Below, in pieces: positions 38,495 through 47,706 of a stretch of 64,000 bases of DNA. This stretch comes from Patescibacteria group bacterium. Lineage in GTDB: Bacteria; Patescibacteriota; Gracilibacteria; Peribacterales; Peribacteraceae. The translations under genes were made by a program, and so were the position numbers. The stretch spans positions 1-64,000 of the forward strand of contig JAHIYH010000040.1 in assembly GCA_018814875.1 (NCBI GenBank), written 5' to 3'. Numbering within the stretch: the first letter of the stretch is position 1; each line of letters begins with the position of its first letter. The notes beneath the pieces are model-generated. The model made no database searches and was not told the DNA's origin. It saw only the letters and a program-made list of their open reading frames with translations.

Positions 38495-38653
38495 TCCTTC
38501 GCGACTTGTCGGCCGTAGCCAAGAGGCGAAGGCTGAAGCGAAGGATGCCAACAGTAGCCTTTTGCGAGTTCCTGAAAAATTCAACAACAGAGATGCTGCG
38601 GCTACGGATGGCAGGTCAGCAAAAGCGAAGGTTGGCTATAAAATGGCAGACAA

Positions 38654-39007
38654 TTATTCAACAATCACTTCGAAAATTCCTTCTTCTGGCAATTTTATAT
38701 GTTCAATTGCACTTCCTTGGCATGCTAATTCCGCATTAGGGTTGTTGTGCCCACTACTCAATGCAGCAGCATGACAACTTGCGTGATAACCCGCTGCTGC
38801 TTCTGTCACAACAATCTCTACAATTGGAACATCAGCAATCTCGTTATGAGACACGATTGCTTCCGCACCATCTGGAGAATCCTTAAGCATAATCCAGTTA
38901 TACCAACACAAAGCACTCCATACAATAGTAAATATAAGAATTCCTAGCCCTAGCCCTATCCCTAACCCCAGCCCTAGCCCTATCATACAAACAATGAAAG
39001 TAGCCAT
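38654..39007 (-). CDS. Hypothetical membrane protein with repeat-encoded GLGLGIGLGLG segment
   Basis: ORF start MATFIVCMIGLGLG; overlaps the glycosyltransferase 5' end by 14 nt. Confidence 0.5.
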   Translation of the reverse strand: MATFIVCMIGLGLGLGIGLGLGILIFTIVWSALCWYNWIMLKDSPDGAEAIVSHNEIADVPIVEIVVTEAAAGYHASCHAAALSSGHNNPNAELACQGSAIEHIKLPEEGIFEVIVE

Positions 39008-40133
39008 AGTCCATGAGCTCCTAACCATGAGAGGAGGCGCCGAGCGCGTTCTGAGGATACTTGGGGACATGTTCCCAGATGCTCCTATCTACACACTCTT
39101 GTATGACGAGAAGAAATTAGGTGATTGGTTTCCGAAAGAAAGAGTGAAAACTAGTTATCTTCAAAACAAGATCTTTCCTACGCCCTACGCCCTACTCCCA
39201 ACACCATTACGATTCAATCACCACCTCTACCTCCCCTTCTTCCCCAAAGCAGTCGAGAGCTGGGACTTTAATGACTTTAATCTGGTCATCTCCACCTCCT
39301 CGGCTTTTACTCACGGAATAATCACTAATGGTAAGCCGAAACATCTAAGCTACATACACTCCCCTGCTCGTTATCTGTGGGATCGCACACATGATGTATT
39401 GGACCGCGCAGACAAAGGAATACTCGGACCAATCAAAAGACGATACTTAGAAAGAACATTCCACAAATTACGCATCTGGGATAGCGAAGCTGCAGCTCGA
39501 CCAGACAAGTTGCTCGCAGCATCCAAAGAAGTTCAAAGGAGAATCGAACTGTATTGGAGACGGGATAGTGAAGTGGTGTATCCGCCGATTGATGACTTTT
39601 GGCTCACAATCAAAACCCAAAACCCAAAACCCAAAACCCAATCGTATTTTTTAATAGCTTCAACATTGGTGCCATATAAACAAATCGACATCGCAATAGA
39701 TGCCTGTAATAATGGAAAAAGAGTATTGAAGATAGTCGGCGAAGGACCGGATAAGAAGAGACTCCAGAATCTCGCCGGACCCACGGTTGAATTCCTTGGA
39801 TATGTATCACATGAGGATCTTAAGAATCTCTATGCAAACGCAAAAGCTACAATCTTCCCCGGACTTGAGGACTTCGGCCTTGTACCGCCCGAATCCATGG
39901 CTTGTGGAACACCTGTTGTAGCTTTTGGAAAAGGAGGAGCACTAGAAACTGTCACAGAAGAAACAGGAGTGTTCTTTGAGGAGCAAACATCCGATTCACT
40001 TTTGGAAGCCATAGAAAAAGTTGAACAGAAGAAATTCGACCCAAGCACATTGCATTCTCAAGCACAGAAGTTTTCGAGGGAAAGGTTTGAGGAAGACATT
40101 AGAAAATCTATTGGTGAAATGAATTGCAGATGA
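38994..40133 (+). CDS. Glycosyltransferase family 4
   Basis: VHELLTMRGGAERVL, ANAKATIFPGLEDFGLVPPESMACGTPVVAFGKGG. Confidence 0.92.
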   Translation: MKVAIVHELLTMRGGAERVLRILGDMFPDAPIYTLLYDEKKLGDWFPKERVKTSYLQNKIFPTPYALLPTPLRFNHHLYLPFFPKAVESWDFNDFNLVISTSSAFTHGIITNGKPKHLSYIHSPARYLWDRTHDVLDRADKGILGPIKRRYLERTFHKLRIWDSEAAARPDKLLAASKEVQRRIELYWRRDSEVVYPPIDDFWLTIKTQNPKPKTQSYFLIASTLVPYKQIDIAIDACNNGKRVLKIVGEGPDKKRLQNLAGPTVEFLGYVSHEDLKNLYANAKATIFPGLEDFGLVPPESMACGTPVVAFGKGGALETVTEETGVFFEEQTSDSLLEAIEKVEQKKFDPSTLHSQAQKFSRERFEEDIRKSIGEMNCR

Positions 40134-40136
40134 GTT

Positions 40137-40225
40137 AAAAGTGAATAGTGAATAGTGAAAAGTGATGACGATAAGATAGCTTCTAGCCTAGGTAACTATT
40201 AACTATTAACTTTTAACTATTAACC
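40137..40225. repeat. Inverted low-complexity repeat (gtgaatagtgaatagtg / actattaactattaac)
   Basis: Between convergent GT4 and ruvB. Confidence 0.65.
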
Positions 40226-40346
40226 AAAATTATCACCGCGCACACGAAGGGGCGCTCTGGTTTATTAAAATATTTCAAAAACCAGAGCAGGCGCCTGTCC
40301 TGAGCAAAGCCGAAGGGTTCCCGCCTGCGGTGATTATCATTCTTCA

Positions 40347-41393
40347 CTAACCAAACAACTGACTTTGTGCATTATCCGGAATCGCCATCCCCAACAATTC
40401 ATATGCAAGTCTTGTGGCAATTCTTCCTTTTGGCGTTCGCTGCAAGAATCCTTCTTGGAGTAGGTACGGTTCGTACATATCTTCCAATGTCTGTTCTTCT
40501 TCCGAAGTAGCAGCCGCTAAAGTAGAAAGTCCAACTGGTCCCCCATCGAATTTCTGGATGATAGCCTTAAGAATCTCACGATCTGTTCTATCTAGCCCCC
40601 TATCATCTACCCCAAGCGAATCTAGTGTCGTGCATACACGTTTAATGTTTACACACTTCTCATCATTCACTTGAGCAAAATCACGCACAGCTCGTACCAA
40701 ACGATTCCCAATACGCGGTGTGGCTCTGCAACTTTGCGCAATACGCTCAGCTGCATCATCATCTATATTAATCTCCAAAATCCCTGCAGTTCGCTCCACT
40801 ATCTGCTGCATCTCTGGATGAGAATAGAACTGAAGTTTAAATGTCTGCACAAATCGATCACGTAGTGGTGCACTTATTGAACCAGCCTTTGTGGTAGCAC
40901 CAACAAGAGTGAACGGCTTTAGTTCTAACCGCATAGAACGTGCCGTTGGTCCTTTGCCTATTACTAAATCCAAAACGTAATCCTCCATTGCGCTGTAGAG
41001 CACTTCTTCTATAACAGGACGTAAACGATGGATCTCATCTATAAATAGGACGTCCCCCGCTCCTAGATTAGTTAATAAAGAAGCAAGATCGCCCGGCTTC
41101 TCGATCGCCGGCCCTGTAGTTACACGCACCTGCGACTCCATCTCGTACGCAATGATATGTGCGAGTGTTGTCTTGCCAAGTCCTGGAGGTCCATGCAAAA
41201 GCGTGTGACCAAGTGGCTCGTTACGTTTCTTTGCTGCTTCGATGTGGACAAGAAGGTGTCCTTTAATTTCACCCTGACCAACATATTCACTTAATCGTTT
41301 TGGACGAAGAGTCTGTTCGAACACATCATTATCACGCAACGTCTTTGTTGGTTGGATAGTATGTTCTTGCCTTGATGTACGTTGTACTGCCAT
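40347..41393 (-). CDS. ruvB: Holliday junction helicase RuvB
   Basis: LRPKRLSEYVGQ, HGPPGLGKTTLAHIIA, LFIDEIHRL, C-terminal DMYEPYLLQEGFLQRTPKGR. Confidence 0.97.
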   Translation of the reverse strand: MAVQRTSRQEHTIQPTKTLRDNDVFEQTLRPKRLSEYVGQGEIKGHLLVHIEAAKKRNEPLGHTLLHGPPGLGKTTLAHIIAYEMESQVRVTTGPAIEKPGDLASLLTNLGAGDVLFIDEIHRLRPVIEEVLYSAMEDYVLDLVIGKGPTARSMRLELKPFTLVGATTKAGSISAPLRDRFVQTFKLQFYSHPEMQQIVERTAGILEINIDDDAAERIAQSCRATPRIGNRLVRAVRDFAQVNDEKCVNIKRVCTTLDSLGVDDRGLDRTDREILKAIIQKFDGGPVGLSTLAAATSEEEQTLEDMYEPYLLQEGFLQRTPKGRIATRLAYELLGMAIPDNAQSQLFG

Positions 41394-41514
41394 GGGGATG
41401 CGAGTATAGCAGATATTGATGAGCTGCTAGCTTTTAGCTTCTAGCTTCTAGAAGTCTGTTTTAGATAGAATCTACAAGCTACCAGCTATGATCTAATTAA
41501 GGTACAATCCCACC

Positions 41515-42093
41515 GTGAACAAGACAGTCATAACTCTCGGCTTAGTTGTAGTCCTTGTAGGACTGGGTACTGCAGATATATTACTGACAGATGCTCGACT
41601 CCCAGAACCGGACGTTTCGGCACAGAATAATCCTACACTTAGACCACCCACCGAAAGACCAACCGAGCAAACATATGGACCCAATATCTTGGAAACGATA
41701 GTCGCACAGCGACTTACTTTCGAGAAGACCGGAGAATCAAGCTTGATTGAGCGCATTATCACTGATGGAACTACAGTCGAGTCACGTACCCTTATTAAGG
41801 ACGGAGACCGTATCGGGCTCGCTGCTTGGGCCGAGTCTCCACGTGTTAAAGTTTATTTCCTAGCACTCAAAGAGGCTCTGCACACATCCTTCTCTCCTAA
41901 TGTTCAAGATCTTATTGATGAAACACAACGGGAACCAGGAAGACCTATTCAAAATTTGCTCACATTTTTCGATCCAGCGATTAGCGAAGATCGACTTGTT
42001 TTTGTACGAGTCCGCGAGCGTCTCTTTGAATTTCACATAGCTAAGGGCAAAGACGACATGCTATTTGAACTGATAGAAAATCTCACCCTCTAG
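41515..42093 (+). CDS. Hypothetical protein with N-terminal TM segment
   Basis: 192-aa ORF of normal complexity. Confidence 0.65.
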   Translation: MNKTVITLGLVVVLVGLGTADILLTDARLPEPDVSAQNNPTLRPPTERPTEQTYGPNILETIVAQRLTFEKTGESSLIERIITDGTTVESRTLIKDGDRIGLAAWAESPRVKVYFLALKEALHTSFSPNVQDLIDETQREPGRPIQNLLTFFDPAISEDRLVFVRVRERLFEFHIAKGKDDMLFELIENLTL

Positions 42094-42186
42094 CTGCATT
42101 AGCTTCGTTAGCTTTGTTAGCTTTGTTAGGAGTGTTCTTGAATATCTTCATTCCTAATGAAGCTAATGCAGCTAATGCAGCTAAAA
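42094..42186. repeat. Inverted repeat of 9-mer units (ttagcttcg)n / (gctaatgca)n
   Basis: Same unit family as 11051-11130 and 47667-48299. Confidence 0.8.
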
Positions 42187-42240
42187 ATCGTGCACCTTTA
42201 GTTTGACGACACATCTCCCATTCCTTAAAGTACCGCAGCA

Positions 42241-42663
42241 ATGGCAAAACCAGTCTCTAAAGTTATCAAGGCTCAGGCACGTGGCGGGCAAGCAAATCCC
42301 GCTCCTCCGTTGGGACCTGTCCTCGGGCAGGCTGGTGTAGATATCAATTCATTTTGCACACAGTTTAACGAAAAGACTAAGGACCGCATGGGACAAGTGA
42401 TTCCAGTGGTTATCAAAGTCTACGACGATCGCAGCTTCAGCTTTGAACTTAAGCAACCTCCAGCTGCCAACTTAATTATGGAAAAAGCGAATATTAAAAA
42501 AGGAAGTGGCGAGGCAAATAAGACAAAAGTTGGAAAGCTTTCTAAATCTCAACTTAAAGAAATCGCTGAGATTAAGATGCCCGACCTCAATACTACTAAC
42601 GTAGAACAGGCAATGAAAATCATAGAAGGAACCGCACGAAACATGGGCGTGACAATTGAATAA
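42241..42663 (+). CDS. rplK: 50S ribosomal protein L11
   Basis: [27 protein letters not shown]. Confidence 0.97.
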   Translation: MAKPVSKVIKAQARGGQANPAPPLGPVLGQAGVDINSFCTQFNEKTKDRMGQVIPVVIKVYDDRSFSFELKQPPAANLIMEKANIKKGSGEANKTKVGKLSKSQLKEIAEIKMPDLNTTNVEQAMKIIEGTARNMGVTIE

Positions 42664-42785
42664 TAGGTAAAGCGAAAAAGGACTTGCACGTAATTTGAGT
42701 TACATAAATAAAGTGTAAAGGGAAAAGTGAAATGGGAAAACGATTTTCACAAAATCTAGATATCTAGGTTGCAATTAGATACAAG

Positions 42786-42915
42786 CTTTCCCCTTTCCCC
42801 TTTCCCCTTTCCCCTTTCCCTTTTCCCTTTTCCCCTTTCCCCTTTCCCTTTTCCCCTTTCCCCTTTCCCTTTTCCCCTTTCCCTTTTCCCCTTTCCCCTT
42901 TCCCCTTTCCCTTTC
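42786..42915. repeat. 130-nt uninterrupted polypyrimidine tract (ctttcccctttcccc...)
   Basis: Only C/T from 42786 to 42915; a short purine counterpart lies at 42713-42742. Confidence 0.95.
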
Positions 42916-43036
42916 ATCCCTTTTCTGGATTCCGAGTTCCGACCATAAGTTTGGAAGAATGCAATGAGTTTCGCGTGCGGTAGCTTTTAAGTACTCGTAA
43001 ACTACCTCGGATCCTTCACTTCCCCTTATCATCATC

Positions 43037-43711
43037 ATGATAGATAACCCTCTCTCCACTGTCTTCGGTACGGTTGGCATTGTCTACGGACTAATTATGC
43101 CAGTCGTTCTTATTTTATTATTCGCATTATTTCTAATTGCCAGTTCCATGAGCCCTGGTGCTAAAGCGCGTAACACTGCACAGGCAATGTATTGCACTAT
43201 CATGATGTCGATAGGTGTACTCCTGATGACAATCTCAGCAATACCAACAGTCACCAGTGTGCTAGCAGGTGAATCATACGCAAGCGAGACATACTTGGGT
43301 CTCCTGATTGTCTTCGCCGCTGGAGGAAGCATATTCCTCTGGCATGATCATTGGATACGCACGCTAGATCCTGCTTCGCGTCTGGTCCCCTCTTTGATTT
43401 TTCTATTCACAGTAAAAACTATTGGAACGCTGATAACACTTCTTGCAGGCCTATCTGTTATTCTAACTTTGACTCTTGGTGGTGCTGAGTATGGATGGTG
43501 GATTATGCCACTAACTCTCTTCTTGTATGGCGCGGTACTCTTCATCAGTACTGGATCAGTACGCTCTCCTACCTCAAAGAAATTCAGTTTTACACCGCTC
43601 TGCAAGACCTGCTTTAAGCCAAAAATGCCTAAGGTTATTACAGCCGCTCCAACTAGGAAAACAATTACTAAGAAGAAAGCTACGAAAAGGACTAGCAATA
43701 AGAAAAAATAA
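43037..43711 (+). CDS. Hypothetical membrane protein with basic tail
   Basis: Multiple TM segments; Lys/Arg-rich C terminus. Confidence 0.65.
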   Translation: MIDNPLSTVFGTVGIVYGLIMPVVLILLFALFLIASSMSPGAKARNTAQAMYCTIMMSIGVLLMTISAIPTVTSVLAGESYASETYLGLLIVFAAGGSIFLWHDHWIRTLDPASRLVPSLIFLFTVKTIGTLITLLAGLSVILTLTLGGAEYGWWIMPLTLFLYGAVLFISTGSVRSPTSKKFSFTPLCKTCFKPKMPKVITAAPTRKTITKKKATKRTSNKKK

Positions 43712-43872
43712 GTAGGTATTTTATTGCAAACGCTTCCATCATCCGACAGAATCAACCCTCCTTTTGTGGGAGCCTTAAAAACGTTATCTCGTTAATTTCG
43801 ATCCTATCTAGTAACGAAGTAACGAAATAACGTTCTCTTTGGCACTCGTACCACATTCCCCCCTCAAGTATC

Positions 43873-44574
43873 ATGTCCACAAAGAAAATTCCAGTCGTTC
43901 GTAAACGCGGAAAGAAGTACTCCCAAAAGAATGCATTAATCGAAAAGAATAAGTATCCCATTGATGAAGCAGTTGCATTGCTGACAAAGCTTTCAACTAC
44001 CTCTTTTGATGCTACTGCAGAACTCCACATCCGCATTAATGCAGATACCACACAGGCAGATCAGCTTGTTCGAACAACTGTTACACTCCCCCATGGAACC
44101 GGAAAGAAAGTACGTATTGCTGCGTTCGTTCCTGATGATTTGATTGATAAAGCAAAGAAGGCTGGTGCAGTAAAGGCAGGTAACGAAGATTTGATTAAAG
44201 AAGTTGTTGCCGAGAAGATCGACTTCGATATCGCCGTAGCGCATCCCGATGTGATGAAAAATCTTGGTAAAGTTGCTAAGATACTCGGACAAAGAGGCCT
44301 AATGCCGAATCCAAAAGCAGGCACCGTGACTCCTAATATCGAGAAAATAATCGGAGAACTAAACAAAGGACGTATCGAATGTAAAATGGACAAACAAGGC
44401 ATCATCCATACCATCTTTGGCAAAATCTCTTTTGGAGAAGACAAGCTAAAAGAAAACCTTGAAGCAATTATCAAAGCAATTAAGGATGCCAAGCCTGCCG
44501 GAATTAAGAGCACTTATATCGTATCTGCAACTATTGCACCAAGTATGGGACCGGGAGTTAAGATTGAGGTTTGA
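43873..44574 (+). CDS. rplA: 50S ribosomal protein L1
   Basis: RGLMPNPKAGTVTPNIEKIIGELNKGRIECKMDK. Confidence 0.96.
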   Translation: MSTKKIPVVRKRGKKYSQKNALIEKNKYPIDEAVALLTKLSTTSFDATAELHIRINADTTQADQLVRTTVTLPHGTGKKVRIAAFVPDDLIDKAKKAGAVKAGNEDLIKEVVAEKIDFDIAVAHPDVMKNLGKVAKILGQRGLMPNPKAGTVTPNIEKIIGELNKGRIECKMDKQGIIHTIFGKISFGEDKLKENLEAIIKAIKDAKPAGIKSTYIVSATIAPSMGPGVKIEV

Positions 44575-44611
44575 TGAATCTTCAGATGCTACTTATTTTG
44601 TTCTAATTTAG

Positions 44612-44702
44612 TTAACTAGTTTCTAGTTTTTGGTTTCTAGTTTTAGAACAACATGCCTTATTGGAATTAAACTAAAAACTAGTAAACCAGAAACTAATTA
44701 AC
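44612..44702. repeat. Inverted low-complexity repeat (actagtttctagttttt / aaaaactagtaaaccagaaact)
   Basis: Between convergent rplA and dus. Confidence 0.8.
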
Positions 44703-44705
44703 TTA

Positions 44706-45686
44706 TTAATAGTGTCCCAAAATAGATTTAACATCTTCAACGGACTCTACTAGAACAAGCCTCGCCCTCAACTCCTTCGCCCCATCAATACCTTTTACGT
44801 AGCTTGCAAGATGTTTTCGCATCTCAAACATGCCACGCCTCTCCCCTTTCAATCTAACTGAAAGTTCACAATGTTCGAGAATGATAGGAATCTTATCTTC
44901 AAAGCTGAGTTTTTCAATTGTTGGTATAAGTTTATTGGAACTTGGAACTTTTAACTTGGAACTTTTTAAAGCCTCACATACATCCTTCATAATCCACGGA
45001 TTCCCAAAAGTCCCACGTCCAATCATTACGCCATCTAGATTCCCAAGTTTATCTACAGCGATTTGTGCAGAAGTAATATCACCATTTCCAATCACAGGAA
45101 CAGAAATTACTTTCTTAAGTTCGTAAATCGGATCCCAGTTTGCTGCACCATTATATTTTTGAGTATACGTCCTTCCATGAATTGCCAGAGCATCTGCGCC
45201 GGCTTCCACGAGTTTTGAACAGAATGAAATTAGCTGATCTGGTGACTCCCATCCTAAACGTGTCTTCACACTTACTGGAATCTTCACTGCTTCTTTTGTT
45301 GCTTGCACCAACTCGGCAGCCAGCTCCGGATCACGCATCAGAGCAGACCCATGACATGACGATGTGACTCGTGCTGCAGGACATCCCATATTAATATCGA
45401 TTCCATCTGCACCCATTTCTTCCACTATTTTTGCAGCTGAAAGGAAGTTCTCCGGTTTCTTCCCAAAGACCTGAACAATAAAGGGGCGCTCCAATTCCGG
45501 ATCGAAGTTCATCATGCCCATCGTCTTCTTAGCCCCGTAATGAATGGCATCTGTACTCAAAAACTCTGAATAGACGACTACTTCCGGCGCGAGCTTTTTG
45601 ATGAGCTGACGATAAGCTGCATCTGTTACACCCGCCATGGGGGCAAGTGCGACAATTGGCCGATCAGTTGTACTCCAGGAAAACAT
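44706..45686 (-). CDS. dus: tRNA-dihydrouridine synthase
   Basis: APMAGVTDAAYRQLI, DGIDINMGCPAARVT, GVMIGRGTFGNPWI. Confidence 0.94.
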   Translation of the reverse strand: MFSWSTTDRPIVALAPMAGVTDAAYRQLIKKLAPEVVVYSEFLSTDAIHYGAKKTMGMMNFDPELERPFIVQVFGKKPENFLSAAKIVEEMGADGIDINMGCPAARVTSSCHGSALMRDPELAAELVQATKEAVKIPVSVKTRLGWESPDQLISFCSKLVEAGADALAIHGRTYTQKYNGAANWDPIYELKKVISVPVIGNGDITSAQIAVDKLGNLDGVMIGRGTFGNPWIMKDVCEALKSSKLKVPSSNKLIPTIEKLSFEDKIPIILEHCELSVRLKGERRGMFEMRKHLASYVKGIDGAKELRARLVLVESVEDVKSILGHY

Positions 45687-45740
45687 ATATGTGAACTATC
45701 AACAATCGACACTCAACAATCAACTATTCTATGTTGAAAG

Positions 45741-45965
45741 TTGAAAGCGGAGCGTGTTGATAGTTGATTGTTGAAAGCGGAGCGTGTTGATAGTTGATTG
45801 TTGAAAGCGGAGCGTGTTGATAGTTGATTGTTGAAAGCGGAGCGTGTTGATAGTTGATTGTTGAAAGCGGATCGTGTTGATAGTTGATTGTTGAAAACGG
45901 AGTGTGTTGATAGTTGATAATTGAAAGTTGAAAACGGAGTGTGTTGATAGTTGATAGTTGACAAC
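45741..45965. repeat. 30-bp tandem repeat (ttgaaagcggagcgtgttgatagttgattg), about 6 copies plus degenerate units
   Basis: Unit starts at 45741, 45771, 45801, 45831, 45861, 45891. Confidence 0.95.
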
Positions 45966-46040
45966 GACACAACATTTTAGCTTCATGACGAGCGAAATCT
46001 TTAACAAGAACCAGCACTTTGCAGCACAATATAAAACAAT

Positions 46041-46427
46041 ATGCTCTGTCGCTATTTATATCTCAGCTTCATACGAGTCACCACGCTCCTATATCTTCTT
46101 ACGCAACCACTATTTGGGAAGGTATATGCTCAAACGCTTGTTCCTGATAGCTACGAATCCTGCAATTTTAAAGACGGCATTATTCATGCCAATTGTATTC
46201 CTGAATATATCGAATACTTGATAAAGATTATTTTCTCTCTCATTGGAGCTTTCTTCTTTGTAATGATCATTATAGCCGGATACCAAATTGCAATTGGAAC
46301 TGTAGTTGGCGAAAAAGAAAAGGGGAAAGAAAAGCTTAAATGGGCTATATTTGGTTTCGTCATCAGTGCTCTTTCGTTCTTTATTGTTCAATTCTTTATT
46401 TCTGCAGTCCTTACCGGTGTATCGTAA
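46041..46427 (+). CDS. VirB2/TrbC-like membrane protein
   Basis: IIAGYQIAIGTVVGEKEKGKEKLKWAIFGFVISALSFFIVQFF. Confidence 0.65.
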   Translation: MLCRYLYLSFIRVTTLLYLLTQPLFGKVYAQTLVPDSYESCNFKDGIIHANCIPEYIEYLIKIIFSLIGAFFFVMIIIAGYQIAIGTVVGEKEKGKEKLKWAIFGFVISALSFFIVQFFISAVLTGVS

Positions 46428-47668
46428 TGACCTCTAAAAAATCCAAAACGGCTTTTACTTCCCTGCGCATCGTGGGCGAAAAAGCACAGAAAATTATCGA
46501 ACGTGCCCGTAAAAACTCAAATGTAAAGAAAGGAAAGTCCGTTCTACCGCCCAGCTCAACCGAACATGATGCAATTATGGTGCATATTTCTGTACAAAGT
46601 GCTGTGAAGGCTGCGTTCTCTATACTGTTGATCGCCATTGGCGTGTTCGCTGTGTATCACATACGCGATAAGTTGATCCTGCTCTTTTTGGGTGTGTTTA
46701 TTGCCGCAGTTATAGACCCAGGCGTGGAAAAATTGCAAAGCATGGGAATGCCGAGAGGTATCGCAGTTCTTATTCACTATGTAGTAGCGCTGTTTGTTGT
46801 TTTCTTCCTTCTATTCTCGCTTATTCCAATAATTGCCAAACAATTGCAGGATATTGCGGCATTCATCAGCACTGAAGTAGATATTTTTCTCTCTAATCCA
46901 CAGATTTCTGTCCCACTTGTTTCAGATGACCTAAATCATCGCCTCACGTTGCTCACACAAACAATGCTGCAAAGCTTATCTATAAACGAATTTAGTGATG
47001 CACTCCAGCAAATGGGACAGACACTCTCCACTGCTGCGCAAGGCTCACTTCTGTTTGCGGCAAAAATTGCCGGATCTGTTGCAAAGTTTTTGATCAACTT
47101 AATTGTGGTTCTTGTTCTTGGATTCTTTATACAACTCGAGAAAGAAAGCATCCTCAAATGGATAGTGAGTTTTATGCCTGCCAAATATCGCATGTACTTG
47201 CATTCAAAATCCGAAGCAATGCACACCAAAATTGGCCAATGGGCCAGAGGTGAACTGCTTCTGATGTTATCTGTCGCAACACTCACATTTATAGCACTGG
47301 TCATTCTGGGCATGCCTTACGCACTAACACTGGCGGTCCTAGCTGGTTTCTGTGAATTTATTCCAGCAGTTGGACCGCTTATTGCTGCAGTCCCAGCAGT
47401 GATCATTGCACTATCCGAACGCGGTATGATCTGGGCACTGATTGTCACTGGTGTGTACTACATCATTCAGTGGTGCGAGAACAATCTCCTTGTGCCGCTA
47501 ATCATGCGCCGAGCTGTTGGTCTCTCCCCTGTTGCAATCCTATTTGCCATGATGGTTGGAATCAGCTTCCCCAATACCATTCATCCTGTAGTGGGGATCA
47601 TGCTGGCAATTCCGATTACGACGATTATTGCGTTGTTCCTTGAGGATTGGCAGAAAATTCATAGATAG
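46427..47668 (+). CDS. AI-2E family transporter (PerM-like)
   Basis: C-terminal GLSPVAILFAMMVGISFPNTIHPVVGIMLAIPITTII; start at MTSKKSK, overlapping the upstream stop. Confidence 0.9.
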   Translation: MTSKKSKTAFTSLRIVGEKAQKIIERARKNSNVKKGKSVLPPSSTEHDAIMVHISVQSAVKAAFSILLIAIGVFAVYHIRDKLILLFLGVFIAAVIDPGVEKLQSMGMPRGIAVLIHYVVALFVVFFLLFSLIPIIAKQLQDIAAFISTEVDIFLSNPQISVPLVSDDLNHRLTLLTQTMLQSLSINEFSDALQQMGQTLSTAAQGSLLFAAKIAGSVAKFLINLIVVLVLGFFIQLEKESILKWIVSFMPAKYRMYLHSKSEAMHTKIGQWARGELLLMLSVATLTFIALVILGMPYALTLAVLAGFCEFIPAVGPLIAAVPAVIIALSERGMIWALIVTGVYYIIQWCENNLLVPLIMRRAVGLSPVAILFAMMVGISFPNTIHPVVGIMLAIPITTIIALFLEDWQKIHR

Positions 47669-47706
47669 CTTCGTTAGCTGCATTAGCTTCGTTAGCTTCA
47701 TTAGGA
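47667..47706. repeat. 9-mer tandem units (agcttcgtt/agctgcatt)n, left copy
   Basis: Inverse-orientation copy at 48231-48299. Confidence 0.85.

Noticed and set aside
42775-43080. Minus [18 protein letters not shown]
   Set aside because: Translation of the polypyrimidine tract
45741-45965. Possible CRISPR array
   Set aside because: Units are contiguous with no unique spacers and no cas genes nearby
45713-46029. Three overlapping minus-strand ORFs (NYQLSTHSVFNNQLSTRSAF...)
   Set aside because: Entirely encoded by the 30-bp tandem repeat, whose length is a multiple of 3 and keeps several frames open
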